A stretch of DNA of 64,000 nt from an uncultured Kushneria sp. (GCF_947497025.1 NZ_CANMFC010000001.1:558001-622000); one strand, 5' to 3'. Shown: positions 25,967 to 35,055, numbered from the stretch's first letter. A program made the numbers and translations. Notes: generated by a model not told the origin, from the sequence alone.

Positions 25967-27010
25967 ATGAAGGCGACGCGCAACAACCCTTACGGGGTCA
26001 TTCCTCCTCATCTACTCAATTACCTGATCGAAAACGGTAACGACCGCCATCGCCGTTGTGCGTTAAACACGCTCTCGCTTGATTCGCGTTTCAGAGCCCG
26101 CACCGAACGTCATACGGCGCCTACCGATGCTCGCCGCGGTGCCCGGGGCGAGCCGCTGCGCTATATCTTTGATGCCGGCAATGCCATGGAGCTGCCGGGA
26201 CGTCAGGTGCGACATGAAGGCCAGCACAGCACCGGTGATGCCGCCGTGGACGAGGCCTACAGGGATCTGGGCGCCACCTATCGCTTTTTCTGGGAAATCT
26301 TTGAACGTAATGCCATCGATGACGAAGGCGGCGCGCTGCTGGGCACCGTGCATTACGGTGAGGATTACCAGAATGCTTTCTGGAACGGCTATCAGATGGT
26401 TTTCGGCGATGGTGACGGCGAAATTTTTCTCTCCTTCACGAAAGCACTCGATGTGGTGGCGCACGTGCTGACCCACGGCATTACCGAGCGCGAGGCGGGG
26501 CTGGTGTACTACAACCAGTCCGGCGCGCTGAACGAGTCCGTCTCGGATGTCTTTGGCGTCATGGTGGCTCAGTACGATGCCAGCCAGAGCGTGGATGAGG
26601 CCGACTGGTCGATCGGCCGGGCGCTGCTGGCACCAGGGATCAACGGCACGGGGCTTCGCTCGATGTCCGAGCCGGGTACCGCCTACGATGATCCGTTGCT
26701 GGGCCGTGATCCTCAGCCGGCGCACATGCGCGATTTCGTGGAAACCAACGAGGACAATGGCGGCGTTCACATCAACTCCGGCATTCCCAATCGCGCCTTC
26801 TACCTGATGGCCATGGCCCTGGGCGGCTACAGCTGGGAGCGCGCCGGGCGGGTCTGGTATGCCACACTGACGGATGACCGGCTGGCCAATGACGCCGAGT
26901 TCGTGGACTTTGCCCGTCTGACGCTGGATAACGCCGAGCGCCTGTTTGAAGGCAGCGAGGTTCGCGATGCCGTCCGTGACGGCTGGCAGGGCGTGGGAGT
27001 CGACGTGTGA
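25967..27010 (+). CDS. Protealysin-like M4 (thermolysin family) peptidase with catalytic Glu replaced by Val
   Basis: Protein of 347 residues of the thermolysin family, protealysin type: no signal peptide and a short N-terminal prosegment bearing the VIPPHLL motif (11-17). Substrate and metal motifs are present: NAFWNG (136-141), zinc ligands H166, H170 and E190 (ALNES), Y181 region, and NGGVHINSGIPN with H268. The zinc motif, normally HELTH, reads HVLTH; codon 167 is GTG (26465-26467) where GAG is expected, which removes the general base. Unless this base is an error, the protein should bind zinc but not cleave peptides. The ATG at 25967 follows GGAGAG. Its stop overlaps the start of the emfourin-like gene by 4 bases. 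Confidence 0.88.
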   Translation: MKATRNNPYGVIPPHLLNYLIENGNDRHRRCALNTLSLDSRFRARTERHTAPTDARRGARGEPLRYIFDAGNAMELPGRQVRHEGQHSTGDAAVDEAYRDLGATYRFFWEIFERNAIDDEGGALLGTVHYGEDYQNAFWNGYQMVFGDGDGEIFLSFTKALDVVAHVLTHGITEREAGLVYYNQSGALNESVSDVFGVMVAQYDASQSVDEADWSIGRALLAPGINGTGLRSMSEPGTAYDDPLLGRDPQPAHMRDFVETNEDNGGVHINSGIPNRAFYLMAMALGGYSWERAGRVWYATLTDDRLANDAEFVDFARLTLDNAERLFEGSEVRDAVRDGWQGVGVDV

Positions 27011-27333
27011 GCTATCAACACTCTCTGAACGAGCGCACACGCGTTCGTCTGGCGCGAGAGGGTGGCGTGGCCTACATGCCGGCGCTGGCCCGCCCTCGCG
27101 AGATCGCCTTTCATGACTGCTCGCTGTCACAGCGTAAAAAGGTCTGCCGGCTTCTGGATGAAGTCGAACAGCTCAAGTGCCCGGGCGATCAGGCCGGGCA
27201 GGGCGATCAGCGCTATTTTCGCATCGTTATCATGCCGGTGGGCAGCGATAGTGAGGCAATTACCCTGCATGTGCCCGAGCATCGGGCTCCGGAGTCGCTG
27301 GTCGCGCTGTGGAAAAACGGCCCCGGCGACTGA
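27007..27333 (+). CDS. Emfourin-like inhibitor of protealysin-type M4 peptidases
   Basis: Protein of 108 residues, no signal peptide. Emfourin is a cytoplasmic protein inhibitor of protealysin whose gene characteristically follows that of its M4 target. This protein shares the family's pattern: VRLAREGG near residue 12, a helix with LSQRKKVCRLLDEVEQL, a DQRYFRIVI strand, and the C-terminal HVPEHRAPESLVALW region. It starts at GTG 27007 within the stop of the peptidase gene, so production is coupled. The assignment rests on pattern and position rather than a search. Confidence 0.7.
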   Translation: MSYQHSLNERTRVRLAREGGVAYMPALARPREIAFHDCSLSQRKKVCRLLDEVEQLKCPGDQAGQGDQRYFRIVIMPVGSDSEAITLHVPEHRAPESLVALWKNGPGD

Positions 27334-27345
27334 GGGGCCCGTCGA

Positions 27346-28428
27346 TCAAAACGATGCTTGAGAAGTAGGGTAGACCTGAACCGACGTCTTGGCTTTTTCG
27401 CCCGGTACTTCCCGCACCAGGCGCGGCAGCAGAAACCCCGGCAGCCGGTCTCGAAGCGCCTCATGAAGTTGTTGGGCTTCGTGGTCCGGCACATCGAAGT
27501 GCGCCGCGCCCGCCACGGGGTCCAGCACGTGCAGGTAGTAGGGCAAGATGCCGGCTTCAAAAAGGCGCTCCGACAGCGCCCTGAGTATGTCTACGCTATC
27601 GTTGACGCCGCGCAGCAGCACGCTCTGATTGAGCAGCGTCACCCCTGCGCTTTTAAGCTTTTCACAGGCCCTGATCACGCTGTCATCGATTTCGTGGGCA
27701 TGATTGATATGCAGCACCATGACTTTTTGAAGGCGCGTATTTGAAAGCCAGGCCAGCATGGTGTCATCGACCCGGTCCGGGATGACCACCGGCAGCCGCG
27801 TGTGCAGCCGAAGTCGCTTGAGATGGGGGATGGCGTCAAGCTCGCCGACCAGCCAGGCCAGTCGGGCATCGCTTGAAACCAGCGGGTCCCCGCCGGAGAG
27901 AATGGCCTCGATCAGCGAATCATCATCACGCAGGTAATCCAGCGTTTTGCTCCACTGCGCGCGCGAGGCGGCGTGATCCTCATAGGGAAAATGGCGGCGG
28001 AAGCAGTAGCGGCAGTTGATGGCGCAGGCACCGCTGGTGATCATTAAAACGCGGGTGGCGTATTTATGGATCAGTCCGGCCGCCGGAATATGATCGGCCT
28101 CTTCCAGCGGATCGTTTACGTAGCCTGCCACCGTCTGTGTTTCAGCCTCCAGTGGCAGCACCTGGCGCAGCAGCGGATCGGCAGGGTCGCCCTTCTGGAT
28201 GCGAGACAGGTAGGCCTGTGGCACCCGCACCTCAAAGGATTGATGGCCGCCTTCAGCGCCCGTCAGCCAGCGCTCGTCGAGGCCGACAGCGGCCAGCAGC
28301 GCCTTCGGATCCCGAATGGCGCCGGAAAGCTGCGACTGCCAGCTCTGTTCGGAGACGCTGCCATCATCGGCGGCGGATAAGGAGATAGTCTGCACAGGCT
28401 GCATGGTTCGCGTTATCATCGCACACAT
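27346..28428 (-). CDS. epmB: EF-P beta-lysylation protein EpmB (lysine 2,3-aminomutase family)
   Basis: Radical SAM enzyme of about 360 residues. The cluster motif CAINCRYC is followed by FRRHFPYE, and SGGDPL, LRLHTRLPVVIP, HINHAHE and LLNQSVLLRGVND are all conserved with E. coli EpmB. It converts (S)-alpha-lysine to (R)-beta-lysine, which EpmA attaches to EF-P Lys34. The start is set at ATG 28428 because GGAG lies 7 bases upstream; ATGs at 28434, 28419 and 28404 are alternatives. The frame continues through the efp region antisense, but that part is not coding for this protein. It is divergent from efp. Confidence 0.93.
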   Translation of the reverse strand: MCAMITRTMQPVQTISLSAADDGSVSEQSWQSQLSGAIRDPKALLAAVGLDERWLTGAEGGHQSFEVRVPQAYLSRIQKGDPADPLLRQVLPLEAETQTVAGYVNDPLEEADHIPAAGLIHKYATRVLMITSGACAINCRYCFRRHFPYEDHAASRAQWSKTLDYLRDDDSLIEAILSGGDPLVSSDARLAWLVGELDAIPHLKRLRLHTRLPVVIPDRVDDTMLAWLSNTRLQKVMVLHINHAHEIDDSVIRACEKLKSAGVTLLNQSVLLRGVNDSVDILRALSERLFEAGILPYYLHVLDPVAGAAHFDVPDHEAQQLHEALRDRLPGFLLPRLVREVPGEKAKTSVQVYPTSQASF

Positions 28429-28542
28429 TGTCATGCTCCGACGTCGATGAGCCCTGCAGGCCGGGGCGTCGAAGCTTTCTGGTGATTCACTGTCCCCGCA
28501 GTTCCCCTGGTGTCCAGGCGGCTGCGAATACAACGAGGCGTT

Positions 28543-29109
28543 ATGGCAAGCTATTCTACCAACGAATTCAAGGGCGGTCTGAAAGTGATGCTCGACGGCG
28601 ATCCCTGCAACATCGTCGAAAACGAGTTCGTCAAACCCGGCAAGGGCCAGGCCTTCAACCGCGTCAAGCTGCGCAACCTGATGACCGGCCGTACCTGGGA
28701 GCGGACCTTCAAGTCCGGCGAATCGCTGGAAGGTGCGGATGTGCTCGACATCGACATGGAGTATCTCTACAACGATGGCGAGATGTGGCACTTCATGAGA
28801 ACCGATGGTTCCTTCGAGCAGTTCGCCGCCGACAAGAAGGCCGTGGGCGACACCGCCAAATGGCTCAAGGAGCAGGTGGTCTATACCATCACGCTGTGGA
28901 ACGACAATCCCATCTCGGTGACGCCGCCCAACTTCATCGAACTCGAAGTGGTCGAAACCGATCCCGGCCTCAAGGGCGATACTGCCCAGGGCGGCTCCAA
29001 GCCGGCAACCCTGTCGACCGGCGCCACGGTGCGCGTTCCGCTTTTCATCAATCAGGGCGAGACGCTCAGGATTGATACCCGCAGCGGTGAGTACGTCAGC
29101 CGCGCGTAG
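28543..29109 (+). CDS. efp: Translation elongation factor P
   Basis: Protein of 188 residues, collinear with E. coli EF-P. The modified residue is present as K34 in the loop VKPGKGQAF, and PISVTPPNF and the terminal RSGEYVSR are conserved. EF-P relieves stalling at polyproline stretches. The ATG at 28543 has GAGG upstream. Flanked by epmB (divergent) and epmA (downstream), it has the whole lysylation pathway around it. No EpmC gene, for the later hydroxylation, lies here. Confidence 0.97.
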   Translation: MASYSTNEFKGGLKVMLDGDPCNIVENEFVKPGKGQAFNRVKLRNLMTGRTWERTFKSGESLEGADVLDIDMEYLYNDGEMWHFMRTDGSFEQFAADKKAVGDTAKWLKEQVVYTITLWNDNPISVTPPNFIELEVVETDPGLKGDTAQGGSKPATLSTGATVRVPLFINQGETLRIDTRSGEYVSRA

Positions 29110-29133
29110 GTCGCGTCCTGACCTGATGTGTGG

Positions 29134-29166
29134 CAAGCGCCGGGCCCTGTTGTGGCCCGGCGCTTG
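29134..29166 (+). other. Long hairpin between efp and epmA
   Basis: A perfect 13-bp GC-rich stem (CAAGCGCCGGGCC and its complement) with a 7-base loop, 24 bases after the efp stop. No T tract follows on either strand, so it may be a partial terminator or an mRNA-stabilising end that lets efp be expressed above epmA. Confidence 0.55.
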
Positions 29167-29200
29167 CGTCTGGCCTTCCCTGATCGATGGATAACCTGCC

Positions 29201-30184
29201 ATGAGTGCTGATGACTGGCGCCCCGGCGCCACCATGGAAGTCCTGCGCGCGCGCGCAGGTCTAATGCGCCGCATCCGTGACTTCTTTGAGACCCGGAATG
29301 TGCTGGAAGTGGAGACCCCTGTGCTGGGGCACGCCGGCAGCAGCGACGTGCATCTGGATTCGCTCTCGCTGATGGCTCGCACGATGAAAGGTGACGAGCG
29401 GCTCTGGCTACAGACGTCGCCTGAATATCACATGAAGCGCCTGCTGGCCGCCGGCAGTGGCCCCATCTTTCAACTTTCGCGCGTGTTTCGTGACGGCGAG
29501 ACAGGTCGTCGTCACAACATCGAATTTACCATGCTGGAATGGTATCGCCCCGGGTTTGCACTCGAGGCGCTGATCGAGGAAGTGGCCAGGCTGATCGAGA
29601 CCGTGCTGGGCTGCCCGTTTCCAGCCGTTCGGCGGCGCGCCTATCGCGAGCTTTTCATGACGTATCTGTCGGTAGATCCGCTGCTGGAAACCGCTGACAC
29701 GCTGACCATGCTGCGCCATCAGGCCGCGCGCTATGCCGGCGCTGATACGGCCGAGTGGTCACGCGATGACTGCTGTGACCTTCTGATGTCGATGGCCATT
29801 GAGCCCTGCCTTGGGCGGGACGGTCTTGATGTGGTTGTCGATTACCCGGCATCACAGGCGGCACTGGCGCGAAGGCGACAGGATCAGGACGGTGCGCTGG
29901 TGGCGTCACGCTTTGAGGTCTACCTGGAGGGCATTGAGCTGGCCAACGGTTTTGATGAACTGACCGACGCCGATGAACAGCAGGCGCGCTTTGAGGCAGA
30001 CAACCAGCAGCGTCTTGCGCTGGGTAAACCACTGGTCGATGCCGATCAAACACTGATTGCGGCGCTGCGTGCCGGGATGCCTGAGGGCTGCGGTGTGGCG
30101 CTGGGCGTTGATCGTCTGATCATGCTGGCGCTGGAACTTGAGCAGATCGACAGCGCCATGGCCTTTGCCACCGCCAGATGCTGA
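29201..30184 (+). CDS. epmA: EF-P--(R)-beta-lysine ligase EpmA
   Basis: Protein of 327 residues, a class II lysyl-tRNA synthetase paralogue lacking the anticodon-binding domain (formerly PoxA/GenX). Class II motifs 1-3 are present: FFETRNVLEVETPVL, FQLSRVFRDGE...RRHNIEFTMLEWYR, and GVALGVDRLIML. It activates beta-lysine and attaches it to EF-P Lys34. It follows efp in the same direction, with a strong hairpin in between. Confidence 0.95.
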   Translation: MSADDWRPGATMEVLRARAGLMRRIRDFFETRNVLEVETPVLGHAGSSDVHLDSLSLMARTMKGDERLWLQTSPEYHMKRLLAAGSGPIFQLSRVFRDGETGRRHNIEFTMLEWYRPGFALEALIEEVARLIETVLGCPFPAVRRRAYRELFMTYLSVDPLLETADTLTMLRHQAARYAGADTAEWSRDDCCDLLMSMAIEPCLGRDGLDVVVDYPASQAALARRRQDQDGALVASRFEVYLEGIELANGFDELTDADEQQARFEADNQQRLALGKPLVDADQTLIAALRAGMPEGCGVALGVDRLIMLALELEQIDSAMAFATARC

Positions 30185-30266
30185 TCATGACCTCATCGAT
30201 TTGTAGCCTTCGATCCCCTCAATAACTTTTGTGCCCCGCGGCAGAGCGGCTCGGAGGGGCGGAAAA

Positions 30267-30563
30267 TCAGGCGTTCGGGTCCAGCAGTTTGATCTCGCGG
30301 ATGTCGATATGCTCCCACACCCTGTCCCTGACGTAGGGCTCCGTCTCGAGCCAGGCGTCCATGGCAGCCCGGTCTTCAAACTGGAAGTGGGCATTGGAAC
30401 CGATCATTTTGCCGTCATCATCCAGGATGACGCCGCCGCTGATGAAGTGCCCCTGGTGATAAAGTTCGCGCAGGGCCTTCAAGTGCTCCTCTCGGCAACC
30501 CATGCGACGCTCAAGAGCACCGTCATCGGTGTAATCCCATGCCAGCAGGGTGAATTGCGTCAT
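30267..30563 (-). CDS. YciI-like protein
   Basis: Protein of 98 residues with a ferredoxin-like YCII domain. Characteristic features are the early AWDYTD segment, RxxHLxxLRELYHQGHFISGG, a DDDGKMIGS turn, and the later DRAAMDAWLETEPY followed by VWEHIDIREIKL. The family's function is unsettled; some members cleave chlorinated catechol intermediates. It is upstream of nothing on its strand, and psd lies 81 bases away on the same strand. Confidence 0.82.
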   Translation of the reverse strand: MTQFTLLAWDYTDDGALERRMGCREEHLKALRELYHQGHFISGGVILDDDGKMIGSNAHFQFEDRAAMDAWLETEPYVRDRVWEHIDIREIKLLDPNA

Positions 30564-30644
30564 GTGGTGTTCCTCTCAGAAGCCGTCGTTTCGGGCGGCG
30601 TCGGCTGAAGTGCAGCAACGGCCACCTTGTAACAGGAGCGAGAC

Positions 30645-31532
30645 TCAGGCCAGTTCTTCCGGCGTCAGCGTATCCGTTGGAATGTTGGGATCGGGGGCCA
30701 GCTGCTGACCCAGACGAATCTTCATGCCTGGCGTGAGTGTGTTGTTAAAGGTGTAGGCCTTTGGCAGACACATGACCACGGAGGAGCCGAGATGAAAACG
30801 GCCCATTTCATCGCCCTTGCCAAGGGTAATGTCGCCTCTGGCCCAGTCATTGCTGTGCGGCTGACGCGACAGCGGGGTGACCTGGCCGGACCAGACGGTC
30901 TCGATGCCGGCGACAATCATTGCGCCCACCAGCACCAGCGCCATGGGGCCCAGCTCGGTTTCGAACAGGCACACCAGCCGCTCGTTGCGGGCAAAAAGTC
31001 CGGGGACTTCGCGGGCCGTGGCCTGATTGACCGAGAAGAGGCGACCGGGCACGTAGATGGTGCGGATCAGGCGCCCTTCAAGGGGCATATGCACGCGGTG
31101 ATAATCGCGCGGCGAGAGGTAGACGGTCGCAAAACTGCCTTCACGAAGATCGGCGGCAGCCGTTTCATCGCCACCGAGCAGGGCGGTCAGCGAGTAGGCG
31201 TGGCCCTTGGCCTGCATGAGCGTGCCGTGATCGATGCGTCCGAACTGGGAGAGCACACCATCGGCCGGGGAGACGATACCCGACTCGATGGGGCGTGCGT
31301 CGGGTTTGAGCGGGCGGGTAAAGAAATCGTTGAAGCTCTTATAGCTGCCCAGGTCGGGATTGAGGGCCTCGCTCATGTCGACGTTGTAATGGCTGACAAA
31401 GCGCTGGATGAACGTGTCCCGGATCCAGGGCGTGCGCGCATCGGCAAGCTGTCCCGCCAGTCGGGAGATGGCGTGCTGAGGCAGCGGATATTGCAGCAGG
31501 GCAAACAGACGATCACGATTCAAAGGAGGCAC
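30645..31532 (-). CDS. psd: Phosphatidylserine decarboxylase proenzyme
   Basis: Protein of 295 residues. The self-processing site LGSS is at 248-251, giving a pyruvoyl group from S250 after cleavage following G249. The catalytic aspartate in SPADGVLSQ (D91) and histidine in YHRVHMP (H147) match the E. coli serine-protease-like triad used for processing. It makes phosphatidylethanolamine at the inner membrane. The likely start is GTG at 31532, with no strong ribosome site visible. In Pseudomonas, psd also lies next to rhdA, as here. Confidence 0.93.
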   Translation of the reverse strand: MPPLNRDRLFALLQYPLPQHAISRLAGQLADARTPWIRDTFIQRFVSHYNVDMSEALNPDLGSYKSFNDFFTRPLKPDARPIESGIVSPADGVLSQFGRIDHGTLMQAKGHAYSLTALLGGDETAAADLREGSFATVYLSPRDYHRVHMPLEGRLIRTIYVPGRLFSVNQATAREVPGLFARNERLVCLFETELGPMALVLVGAMIVAGIETVWSGQVTPLSRQPHSNDWARGDITLGKGDEMGRFHLGSSVVMCLPKAYTFNNTLTPGMKIRLGQQLAPDPNIPTDTLTPEELA

Positions 31533-31610
31533 CTGGAAACAGTAGTGAATGAAGGCAATGTTACATACCCCGGCCAGCCGCTCAAGCCTGTTGCCGGCAG
31601 GGGCGAGTGG

Positions 31611-32438
31611 TCAGGTTTCGATGGGAGTATCGTCGCGGTTGCCCCACTCCTGCCATGAACCGGGGTAGGCACGAATGTTGTAGCCCAGCAGGTATCCGAT
31701 CATCCAGGTCAGACCGCTGCGGTGATGGCTCTGACAGTGGGTGGCGATCTCGCCTTCGGCATTAATGCCCATGGCGGCCAGGGTGGCCACCAGTTCCGAC
31801 AAATCGCGCAGGCGCAGCTGACGTCCCTTGTCCATGGTGTCGGTCCATTCAAGATTGACCGCGCCCGGGATGTGGCCCAGATGCTGATTCTGACCCTTGA
31901 GACCGTCATACTCCTGGGGGCTGCGCGCATCCCAGATTGCAAGTGAGGGGTCTTCAAGCCTTTCGATCAGCTCTTCGTGACGAATGATCAGCTCCGGGCG
32001 CTCGATACGGGCATCATAATGCGATGGCGTGGGTGCTGTTTCATCAACCGTGACGGGCAGGTCTTCTCCCTTCCAGGCATGAATGCCGCCGTTGAGATAG
32101 GACCACCGATCATGACCCAGCAGAGTCAGCGTCCAGGCCAGCCGGCCCGCCCAGCCACCGCCTTCGTCGTCATAAAGGATGACGTGGGTCTGCGGCGTCA
32201 GGCCAAGCTCGGAAAAAAGGGTCGACAAAGCCGCTTCATCGGGGACGTCGTTGGCGACCGGCGGCTGGCCCGACAGCAGGCGGCGGTAATCGAGAAAAAT
32301 CGCGCCCGGGACATGCCCGTCACGATAGCTCTGGGCGCTGGCGGGGACATCGATAATCAGAAGATCGGGCGCCTCGAGATGCGCTGACAACGCCTGTGGC
32401 TCGATGATGCGAGGGAACCTTGCCTCATCCTGTGACAT
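31611..32438 (-). CDS. rhdA: Thiosulfate sulfurtransferase (tandem rhodanese), RhdA-like
   Basis: Protein of 275 residues with two rhodanese domains (about 8-125 and 148-272). Only the C-terminal domain is catalytic, with C235 in the loop CQSHHRS, very like the CQTHHRS loop of Azotobacter vinelandii RhdA. The first domain has an aspartate (YDDEGGG) where the cysteine would be. It transfers sulfane sulfur from thiosulfate to cyanide or thiophilic acceptors. The ATG at 32438 has AGGAG 7 bases upstream and is preferred over GTG 32444. Adjacent to psd as in Pseudomonas. A mercaptopyruvate sulfurtransferase is the alternative; the loop favours RhdA. Confidence 0.85.
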   Translation of the reverse strand: MSQDEARFPRIIEPQALSAHLEAPDLLIIDVPASAQSYRDGHVPGAIFLDYRRLLSGQPPVANDVPDEAALSTLFSELGLTPQTHVILYDDEGGGWAGRLAWTLTLLGHDRWSYLNGGIHAWKGEDLPVTVDETAPTPSHYDARIERPELIIRHEELIERLEDPSLAIWDARSPQEYDGLKGQNQHLGHIPGAVNLEWTDTMDKGRQLRLRDLSELVATLAAMGINAEGEIATHCQSHHRSGLTWMIGYLLGYNIRAYPGSWQEWGNRDDTPIET

Positions 32439-32626
32439 CCTCACTCTCCTTTTGGTGACGCGAGCGGGTTAACATGGCCCCAAGCATTGCACACTCGATG
32501 GCCGCTCGCGAACGGTGGCAGTGCCGGTCTTCAGGAATCGCGGTGTTTCAACGACACCCCCTGCAATGACCTATCGACAATCAATCAGGTATCAGGACGG
32601 ACCAACAGTGCAAGTGGAGAGTCAGC

Positions 32627-33955
32627 GTGCTCGAATCGTATTTTAAAATAACAAGCCAGGGCAGCAGCGTGCGTCGCGATATCCTGGCCGGGATCGCCAC
32701 CTTTCTGGCGGCCATGTACATCATTGTGGTCAATCCGACCATCATGAGTGCCGCGGGTATTCCCTTTGCCAGTGCCCTGACGGCGACCGTGCTGGTCAGT
32801 TTTTTTGGCAGCCTGATGATGGGGCTTTATGCGCGCAACCCGATCCTGGTGGCACCGGGCATGGGCATCAATGCACTCTTTACCTACACGATGGTCGTTG
32901 GGGCGGGCATCCCCTGGCAGACAGCGCTGGGGTGTGTGTTCTGGGCCGGGATTCTCTTTGCCGTGCTGGCAGTGCTTAACGTGCGCCGCTATATCATTGA
33001 CGCCATCCCGGCGCAGCTGCGCTATGCCATCTCCTGTGGCATCGGGCTTTTCATCACGGTCATCGGACTGGTCAATGCAGGCTTTCTGGTCAGCAACCCG
33101 GCCACCGTGGTGGGGCTGGGCGAGATGACCCCGACGCTGGTGACCTTTCTGATCGGTCTGGCCATCACGGCCGTTCTGGTGGCGCGCAACATGCCGGGGG
33201 CGCTGATCATCGGTATCGTGACGACCACGCTGATGGCCACGGCCATCGGCCGGCTCTGGGGCGATGCCAGCGCGTTCTCTCCCACGGGCAGCGTGACACT
33301 GGTCAATTTCAACGGCATTTTTGCCCTGCCGGATTTCAGCGCCGTGGGGCAGCTGGATCTGATCGGGGCGCTCAACATCGCCTACTGGCCGTTCATCTTC
33401 GTGGTGCTGTTCACCACGTTTTTTGATGCGCTCTCCACCTTTATGGGCGTGTGCCAGGCCGGCAAGCTGCTCGACCGCAACGGCGAACCGCGCAACATTC
33501 GCCAGTCCATGATGGTGGATGCCATGTCGGCCGTGATTTCGGCCCCATTGGGGACCAGCCCGGCCAATGCCTACGTCGAGTCGGCGGCCGGCATCAGTCA
33601 GGGCGGGCGTTCGGGGCTGGTAGCAGTGACGGCAGCACTGCTCTTTCTGCCGTTTCTCTTTTTGTCGCCGTTGTTGTCGCTGGTGCCTTCCATCGCCACG
33701 GCACCGGCGCTGATCATGGTCGGCGTGTTCATGCTCGACCCGATTCGCCACATCCACTGGTATGAGTTTGATGACGCGATTCCGGCCTTTATCGCCATGA
33801 TCCTGATTCCGCTGACCTACTCGATCACTCACGGCGTGGTCTTCGGCTTTCTGGCGTTTGTGGTGGTCAAGGCAGGCGTTGGCAAGCGCCACGAGATTCA
33901 CCCGACCATGTGGATTCTGGCCGCGTTGTCACTGTTGTTGCTGTTTCAGGAATAG
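32627..33955 (+). CDS. NCS2-family purine (adenine/guanine/hypoxanthine) permease
   Basis: Inner-membrane transporter of 442 residues with many hydrophobic segments and the AzgA-like signature of the nucleobase:cation symporter-2 family: RRDILAGIATFLAAMYIIVVNP, APGMGINALF, TTFFDALSTF, and GTSPANAYVESAAGI. It likely imports a purine base by proton symport; which base cannot be read from sequence. It starts at GTG 32627 with GGAGAG upstream. The 188-base gap before it was checked by eye for a purine riboswitch and none was seen. A UUCG-loop terminator follows. Confidence 0.88.
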   Translation: MLESYFKITSQGSSVRRDILAGIATFLAAMYIIVVNPTIMSAAGIPFASALTATVLVSFFGSLMMGLYARNPILVAPGMGINALFTYTMVVGAGIPWQTALGCVFWAGILFAVLAVLNVRRYIIDAIPAQLRYAISCGIGLFITVIGLVNAGFLVSNPATVVGLGEMTPTLVTFLIGLAITAVLVARNMPGALIIGIVTTTLMATAIGRLWGDASAFSPTGSVTLVNFNGIFALPDFSAVGQLDLIGALNIAYWPFIFVVLFTTFFDALSTFMGVCQAGKLLDRNGEPRNIRQSMMVDAMSAVISAPLGTSPANAYVESAAGISQGGRSGLVAVTAALLFLPFLFLSPLLSLVPSIATAPALIMVGVFMLDPIRHIHWYEFDDAIPAFIAMILIPLTYSITHGVVFGFLAFVVVKAGVGKRHEIHPTMWILAALSLLLLFQE

Positions 33956-33985
33956 GGTGCTTGCGCGTGCGCATTGCACGTCGTC

Positions 33986-34012
33986 AAGGGCCGCCTTCGG
34001 GCGGCCCTTTTT
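33986..34012 (+). terminator. Rho-independent terminator after the purine permease
   Basis: A 10-bp stem (AAGGGCCGCC and complement) closed by a TTCG tetraloop, then five T residues, 30 bases after the permease stop. Confidence 0.9.
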
Positions 34013-34038
34013 GTATGGTCGATGATGGGAGCAGTAGG

Positions 34039-35055
34039 CTATCGGGGCGGGGCGTTGAGTTCGTGCACGATGCGTCGGAAACTCTCCAGACGCTCGGGAA
34101 GGATCTCACCATTTTCGGCCGCGGCCAGGATGGCGCAGCCCGGTTCATGGCGATGGCGGCAGTCGCGAAAGCGGCAGTGGCCCAGATACGGGCGAAACTC
34201 GATAAAGCCGTTTTCAACCTGCTGCTCGTCGAGATGGCCCAGACCGAACTCGCGGATGCCGGGGGAGTCTATCAGGGCGCCGCTGCCCTGACTGAAGTGA
34301 TAAAGGCGGGCCGTCGTGGTGGTATGACGGCCCTTGCGGCTGTCCACGGAGAGCTCGCCCACGGCCAGTGATTCATCGGGCAGCAGGGCGTCAATCAGGG
34401 AGGACTTGCCCACACCGCTCTGGCCCACGAAGACGGCCGTGGTATCGTCCATGGCGGCGATCAGATCCTCAAGGCCGCCGTCCCGCCGGGTCGAAGCGCC
34501 AATGACCGGATATCCCAGGGCGCGGTAGCGACTGGCCAGCGTGTGCAGGGCATGGTGCTCATCAAGCAGGTCCATCTTGTTGAGCACCAGCGCCGGCGCA
34601 ATGCCGGTGGCCTCGGCCGCGACCAGATAACGATCAATCAGAAAGGGGTGGGGCTCGGGTTCCACGGCAAACACGATCATGATGCGATCGATGTTGGCGG
34701 CCACGCTCTTGAGCCGGCCGCGGGCATCCGGACGTTCCAGCGTCGAGTAACGCTCAAGGCGTGCCTCGACCACGCCACTGCCATCGCTGGCCTCGCGCCA
34801 GCTGACCCGGTCACCGGTGACCAGGGTGTCGAGATTGGCGCGCAAATGGCACAGGTGACGTACCCCGTCGGTGCCTTCCACTTCCATGTTGCGGCCGAAG
34901 TGGGCCACCACGCGGCCGAGCTGCTCGGGGCCGTATTCGCCCTCGGCCAGTTGGCGCTGATCGGTCTGCTCGCGCTTTTCGGCGCGTTTGACACGCTCGG
35001 CCTGGACCTTCTCGACACGCCAGCGCTGCTGGCGGGATAGCTTGCGTTGACTCAT
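34039..35055 (-). CDS. rsgA: Small ribosomal subunit biogenesis GTPase RsgA
   Basis: Circularly permuted GTPase of 338 residues. An N-terminal basic tail and OB fold precede the GTPase motifs, which occur in the order NKMD (G4), GQSGVGKSS (G1), then DSPGIREFG (G3). A C-terminal zinc knuckle follows (CRFRDCRHRHEPGC). RsgA assists late 30S maturation. The ATG at 35055 follows GGGAG. It is divergent from orn, as in many gammaproteobacteria. In Pseudomonas, motAB lie next to rsgA; here they are absent. Confidence 0.95.
   Translation of the reverse strand: MSQRKLSRQQRWRVEKVQAERVKRAEKREQTDQRQLAEGEYGPEQLGRVVAHFGRNMEVEGTDGVRHLCHLRANLDTLVTGDRVSWREASDGSGVVEARLERYSTLERPDARGRLKSVAANIDRIMIVFAVEPEPHPFLIDRYLVAAEATGIAPALVLNKMDLLDEHHALHTLASRYRALGYPVIGASTRRDGGLEDLIAAMDDTTAVFVGQSGVGKSSLIDALLPDESLAVGELSVDSRKGRHTTTTARLYHFSQGSGALIDSPGIREFGLGHLDEQQVENGFIEFRPYLGHCRFRDCRHRHEPGCAILAAAENGEILPERLESFRRIVHELNAPPR

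Noticed and set aside
28429..29382. In-frame N-terminal extension of epmB to 678 codons
   Set aside because: The extension is antisense to efp and the start of epmA and has no similarity to EpmB; a ribosome site supports a start at 28428.
32439..32626. Purine riboswitch upstream of the permease
   Set aside because: The conserved purine-aptamer loop and junction sequences were not found by eye, and no terminator-type expression platform precedes the start.
32585..33901. A 438-codon open frame antisense to the purine permease
   Set aside because: Its composition is extremely rich in His, Asp, Gln and Arg, as expected from the complement of hydrophobic membrane codons; the plus-strand permease is clearly real.
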